Assembly: GCA_948438565.1 (NCBI GenBank)
Contig: CAOJLW010000083.1
Location: 1 to 9,052 of the forward strand
Source: an uncultured Lachnospiraceae bacterium
GTDB lineage: Bacteria; Bacillota; Clostridia; Lachnospirales; Lachnospiraceae
Length of the DNA stretch: 9,052 bases
Direction: 5' to 3'
Shown here piece after piece: positions 6,277 to 9,052 of the stretch. The position numbers and the translations under genes were made by a program. Each line of letters starts with the position of its first letter. The first letter of the stretch is position 1. Below the pieces are notes generated by a model. The model was not told the DNA's origin. It was given only the letters and a program-made list of their open reading frames with translations, and did no database searches.

Positions 6277-7140
6277 ATGTTAGTATCTGCAAAAGAAATG
6301 CTTGACAAAGCAAAAGCCGGCCACTACGCAGTAGGGCAATTTAACATCAACAACTTAGAGTGGACAAAGTCCATTTTAGCAACGGCTCAGGAGATGAATT
6401 CCCCGGTTATCCTTGGCGTATCCGAAGGCGCCGGTAAATACATGACTGGTTTTAAGACGGTTGCCGCTATGGTGAAAGCCATGATCGAAGAGATGGGCAT
6501 TACGGTTCCGGTAGCATTGCATTTAGATCACGGTTCTTATGAAGGATGCTTAAAGTGCATCGAAGCAGGATTTTCATCCATCATGTTTGATGGATCCCAT
6601 TATCCTATCGATGAAAACGTTGCCAAGACAACCGAATTGGTTAAGATGGCGCATGACAACAATATTTCAATCGAAGCGGAAGTCGGCGCAATCGGCGGCG
6701 AAGAAGACGGCGTAATCGGAAAAGGCGAGTGCGCGGATCCGCAGGAATGCAAATCAATTGCAGACCTTGGCATCGATATGCTTGCAGCAGGCATCGGCAA
6801 TATCCACGGCAAATATCCGGAAAATTGGGAAGGCTTAAGCTTTGAGACCTTAGACGCAATTCAGCAGCTGACCGGCGAAATGCCGTTAGTGCTTCACGGC
6901 GGCACAGGCATTCCGGAGGATATGATCAAGAAAGCAATTTCCCTTGGCGTAGCTAAGATCAATGTAAATACGGAGTGCCAGCTCTCCTTTGCGGACGCTA
7001 CCCGTAAATACATCGAAGCAGGCAAAGATCAGCAGGGCAAAGGCTTTGATCCCCGTAAATTACTGGCTCCGGGCGCAGAAGCAATCAAAGCGACCGTAAA
7101 AGAGAAAATGGAATTATTTGGTTCCGTAGGCAAAGCCTAA
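6277..7140 (+). CDS. fba: Class II fructose-1,6-bisphosphate aldolase
   Basis: The 287-residue enzyme is a full-length class II (zinc-dependent) aldolase that cleaves fructose-1,6-bisphosphate to dihydroxyacetone phosphate and glyceraldehyde-3-phosphate in glycolysis, and runs the reverse in gluconeogenesis. The active site is visible: HLDHG with catalytic Asp84 and zinc ligand His85, EAEVG near 134-138, GNIHGKY with zinc ligand His177, LHGGTG with zinc ligand His207 and the phosphate loop, and KINVNTE around 227-233 for substrate binding. Codon choice is visibly more biased than in the upstream genes (for example both arginines are CGT, and GCA, GGC and TTA are frequent), fitting high expression. 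It has its own leader and promoter. A tagatose-bisphosphate aldolase is the main alternative within the family, but the lone central location and strong bias favour Fba. Confidence 0.94.
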   Translation: MLVSAKEMLDKAKAGHYAVGQFNINNLEWTKSILATAQEMNSPVILGVSEGAGKYMTGFKTVAAMVKAMIEEMGITVPVALHLDHGSYEGCLKCIEAGFSSIMFDGSHYPIDENVAKTTELVKMAHDNNISIEAEVGAIGGEEDGVIGKGECADPQECKSIADLGIDMLAAGIGNIHGKYPENWEGLSFETLDAIQQLTGEMPLVLHGGTGIPEDMIKKAISLGVAKINVNTECQLSFADATRKYIEAGKDQQGKGFDPRKLLAPGAEAIKATVKEKMELFGSVGKA

Positions 7141-7215
7141 ATCTGTAAAAATCACGAAAAAAGTTTATGTAATGCCGTAAAAGTTGTGTAAAACAGAAAA
7201 AGTGAAAAGGGGCTA

Positions 7216-7244
7216 TTGCATTTTATTTTCGTATGGTGTATTTT
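7216..7244 (+). promoter_or_regulatory. Candidate glnN promoter
   Basis: TTGCAT (7216-7221) and TATTTT (7239-7244) are separated by 17 bases, giving a modest match to the vegetative consensus (three and four of six bases). Transcription would start near 7251, leaving a leader of about 110 nt that contains the terminator hairpin at 7278-7311. No better pair is seen between the terminator and the glnN start codon. The call is tentative. Confidence 0.4.
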
Positions 7245-7258
7245 ATTAGCAAATAAAA
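7241..7258 (+). repeat. AT-rich inverted repeat overlapping the candidate glnN -10
   Basis: TTTTATT (7241-7247) and AATAAAA (7252-7258) are exact reverse complements with a four-base spacer AGCA. The repeat overlaps the -10 box and the probable transcription start, a position suited to a repressor operator. As RNA it would be a weak 7-bp A-U hairpin without a following U-run, so it is not a good terminator. Confidence 0.55.
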
Positions 7259-7277
7259 CGCTGATACACAGACGAAC

Positions 7278-7311
7278 AAGGGTGTTCCACTTAGTTGGAA
7301 TACCCTTTTTT
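7278..7311 (+). terminator. Rho-independent terminator between fba and glnN
   Basis: The arms GGGTGTTCC (7280-7288) and GGAATACCC (7297-7305) form a 9-bp stem with one G-U pair and an eight-base loop. The stem can be extended by AA/TT and is followed directly by six T residues (7306-7311). It is 138 bp after the fba stop and 49 bp before the glnN start. It may end the fba transcript, or act as an attenuator if glnN transcription begins upstream of it. Hairpin and T-run are seen directly; the role is inferred. Confidence 0.85.
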
Positions 7312-7339
7312 CTTGGAATTGGCGTCTGTTGATAAAAAA

Positions 7340-7348
7340 GAGGAAAGG
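7340..7348 (+). promoter_or_regulatory. Ribosome binding region for glnN, with awkward spacing
   Basis: The purine run GAGGAAAGG precedes the glnN ATG at 7360 by 11 bases, a longer distance than usual. A second GAGG (7355-7358) is only one base from that ATG. Two other ATGs (7349 and 7353) lie between the purine run and the glnN start, in other frames. The glnN start is chosen because the peptide beginning there, with VADIFGENVFNDAVM, is typical of type III enzymes. Confidence 0.5.
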
Positions 7349-7359
7349 ATGAATGAGGT

Positions 7360-9052
7360 ATGGAAAAAAACGCTGGATACTATAATGTAGCTGATATTTT
7401 TGGAGAAAACGTCTTTAATGATGCGGTTATGCAAGAGAGACTGCCAAAAAAAGTTTATCAGAAATTAAAACAGATTATCCGTGGTGGAAAAGAATTGGAT
7501 TTGGCGACCGCGGACGTGATTGCACATGAGATGAAGGAATGGGCAATTGAAAAAGGAGCCACCCATTATACGCATTGGTTCCAGCCATTGACTGGAGTCA
7601 CCGCTGAAAAGCACGATGCGTTTATTACGGCGCCGATGGAGAACGGAAAAGTATTGATGAGTTTTTCCGGTAAGGAATTGATAAAAGGAGAGCCGGACGC
7701 TTCTTCTTTTCCGTCCGGAGGCCTGCGCGCAACCTTTGAAGCCAGGGGTTATACAGCCTGGGACTGTACTTCTCCGGCATTCGTACGGCAGGATGCGGCA
7801 GGGGCTACGCTTTGTATTCCTACCGCTTTTTGTTCCTATACGGGGGAGTCGCTCGATCAAAAAACGCCGCTTTTGCGTTCGATGGAAGCTGTCAGTGAAC
7901 AGGCGCTTCGTCTGATCCGCCTCTTTGGCAATAAGACCTCGAAACGGGTAACGGCATCCGTTGGTCCGGAACAGGAATATTTTATCGTAGACAGAGAGAA
8001 ATATTTAAAGAGAAAAGACCTGATTTTTACCGGACGTACGTTATTTGGCGCAATGCCTCCAAAAGGGCAGGAGATGGACGATCATTATTTTGGAATTATT
8101 CGGGAGCGGATTGCCGCATATATGAGGGACGTCAACAAAGAGCTTTGGAAACTGGGCGTATCCGCCAAGACGCAGCACAATGAAGTTGCTCCTGCACAGC
8201 ATGAACTGGCTCCGATTTATGCGTCCGCAAACGTAGCGGTAGATCATAATCAATTGATTATGGAGACGTTAAAAAAAGTGGCGGGTCGTCATGGCTTACA
8301 GTGCCTTCTCCATGAAAAGCCGTTTGCTGGCGTTAATGGTTCCGGCAAGCATAATAACTGGTCGATTACGACAGACGACGGCATCAACCTGTTGGATCCG
8401 GGTGTGACGCCGCATGAGAATTTTCAGTTTTTATTGGTGTTGACCTGTATTTTAAAAGCAGTGGATATCCATGCCGATTTGCTCAGGGAAGCGGCTGCCG
8501 ACGTCGGCAACGATCACAGACTGGGAGCCAATGAAGCGCCGCCTGCTATTATTTCCGTTTTCTTGGGCGAGCAGCTCGAGGATGTATTGATTCAGCTTAT
8601 CAGCACCGGAGAGGCGACCCATAGCATTACTGGAAGTATGTTAGAGACAGGCGTAAAAACGCTCCCTGATTTTATGAAGGATGCGACAGACCGCAACCGT
8701 ACGTCTCCGTTCGCGTTTACCGGGAATAAATTTGAATTCCGTATGATAGGCTCTCAGGATTCGATTGCCCAGCCAAACGTTGTGTTAAATACGATTGTGG
8801 CGGAAGCGTTTTCCGAAGCGTGTGATGTCTTGGAAAAAGCGGAGGATTTTGGACAGGCTCTGCATGATTTGATTAAAAAATATGCAACGGAGCACCAGAG
8901 GATTGTATTTAACGGCAATGGTTATTCCAAAGAGTGGGTGAAAGAAGCTCAGAGGAGAGGACTTCCGCATATTCGCTCTATGGTAGATGCCATCCCTGCG
9001 CTGGCTTCGGAAAAATCAGTTGCTCTTTTTGAGAAGTTCAACGTGTTTAATA
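7360..9052 (+). CDS. glnN: Type III glutamine synthetase (GSIII), 3' end cut by window
   Basis: The frame stays open for 564 codons from ATG to the window end. Full GSIII proteins are roughly 700 residues, so about the last fifth is missing. The enzyme makes glutamine from glutamate, ammonia and ATP in the cytoplasm, the main route of ammonia assimilation. The N-terminus shows NVFNDAVMQERLPK, and the GSIII-typical HWFQPLTG block lies near 68-75. Catalytic-domain motifs follow: GPEQEYF at 202-208, with glutamates expected to hold the metals; HNEVAPAQHE at 273-282; GVNGSGKHNNWS at 324-335, the ATP and glutamate site; and NRTSPFAFTGNKFEFR at 446-461. These forms separate it from the shorter GSI (GlnA) enzymes. 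No frameshift is seen. It follows a terminator-bearing leader, which suggests nitrogen-responsive control, but the regulator is not identifiable here. Confidence 0.95.
   Translation, partial: MEKNAGYYNVADIFGENVFNDAVMQERLPKKVYQKLKQIIRGGKELDLATADVIAHEMKEWAIEKGATHYTHWFQPLTGVTAEKHDAFITAPMENGKVLMSFSGKELIKGEPDASSFPSGGLRATFEARGYTAWDCTSPAFVRQDAAGATLCIPTAFCSYTGESLDQKTPLLRSMEAVSEQALRLIRLFGNKTSKRVTASVGPEQEYFIVDREKYLKRKDLIFTGRTLFGAMPPKGQEMDDHYFGIIRERIAAYMRDVNKELWKLGVSAKTQHNEVAPAQHELAPIYASANVAVDHNQLIMETLKKVAGRHGLQCLLHEKPFAGVNGSGKHNNWSITTDDGINLLDPGVTPHENFQFLLVLTCILKAVDIHADLLREAAADVGNDHRLGANEAPPAIISVFLGEQLEDVLIQLISTGEATHSITGSMLETGVKTLPDFMKDATDRNRTSPFAFTGNKFEFRMIGSQDSIAQPNVVLNTIVAEAFSEACDVLEKAEDFGQALHDLIKKYATEHQRIVFNGNGYSKEWVKEAQRRGLPHIRSMVDAIPALASEKSVALFEKFNVFN

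Noticed and set aside
7168..7195. TGTAA and TGTGTAAAACA segments upstream of glnN suggestive of a GlnR/TnrA box.
   Set aside because: The TGTNA-N7-TNACA spacing is not met by any combination of these half-sites.
7252..7266. Weak resemblance to a CcpA catabolite-responsive (cre) site around AAACGCTGATA.
   Set aside because: The conserved TG at the left end and the C of the right-end CA are missing, so the match is no better than expected in AT-rich DNA with a central CG.
7251..7311. Possible ANTAR-type antitermination target (paired hexaloop hairpins) in the glnN leader.
   Set aside because: ANTAR targets need two hairpins with six-base loops carrying A at position 1 and G at position 4. The terminator loop read as a hexaloop is CTTAGT, which fails both, and no convincing first hairpin lies upstream (only a 3-bp CTG/CAG).

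Overview
The window reads as a chromosomal core segment of a low-to-moderate GC Gram-positive bacterium of the class Clostridia, most likely Lachnospiraceae. This is an inference from three things: the order uvrC-hprK-(aminopeptidase)-murB-rapZ-whiA, a class II aldolase of the Firmicutes type, and a large type III glutamine synthetase. All supported genes are on the + strand. I see no insertion sequence, phage gene, CRISPR array, tRNA or rRNA.

Region 1 (1-6201) is a tightly packed gene train. It opens with the last 37 codons of uvrC (DNA excision repair). A strong extended -10 promoter straddles the uvrC stop codon and drives hprK (HPr kinase/phosphorylase). An M18 metallo-aminopeptidase, murB (peptidoglycan precursor reductase), rapZ (P-loop nucleotide-binding regulator), whiA (DNA-binding regulator of division and growth) and a diacylglycerol-kinase-family lipid kinase follow. 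Gaps are only 7-41 bp, and rapZ and whiA overlap by 17 bp, so the run from hprK to the lipid kinase is probably one operon. It links carbon-catabolite signalling (HPrK), cell-wall precursor supply and its control (MurB, RapZ), division and growth control (WhiA) and membrane-lipid turnover (lipid kinase). yvcK/glmR and an HPr/Crh gene, which often sit in this neighbourhood in other Firmicutes, are not present within it.

Region 2 (6202-7140) is fba, class II fructose-1,6-bisphosphate aldolase, with its own promoter region. Its -10 core is a 12-base copy of the one at hprK, and a perfect AT-rich palindrome covers the -35 zone.

Region 3 (7141-9052) is a 219-bp intergenic stretch followed by the first 564 codons of a type III glutamine synthetase (glnN type), cut by the window edge. 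The intergenic stretch holds a candidate promoter, an AT-rich inverted repeat and a clear intrinsic terminator. If the promoter call is right, the terminator lies inside the glnN leader and could act as an attenuator; otherwise it simply ends the fba transcript. The least explained parts of the window are this leader, with a possible overlapping short upstream ORF, and the palindrome upstream of fba. I found no convincing evidence of a wholly new system; the coding content is conserved housekeeping.
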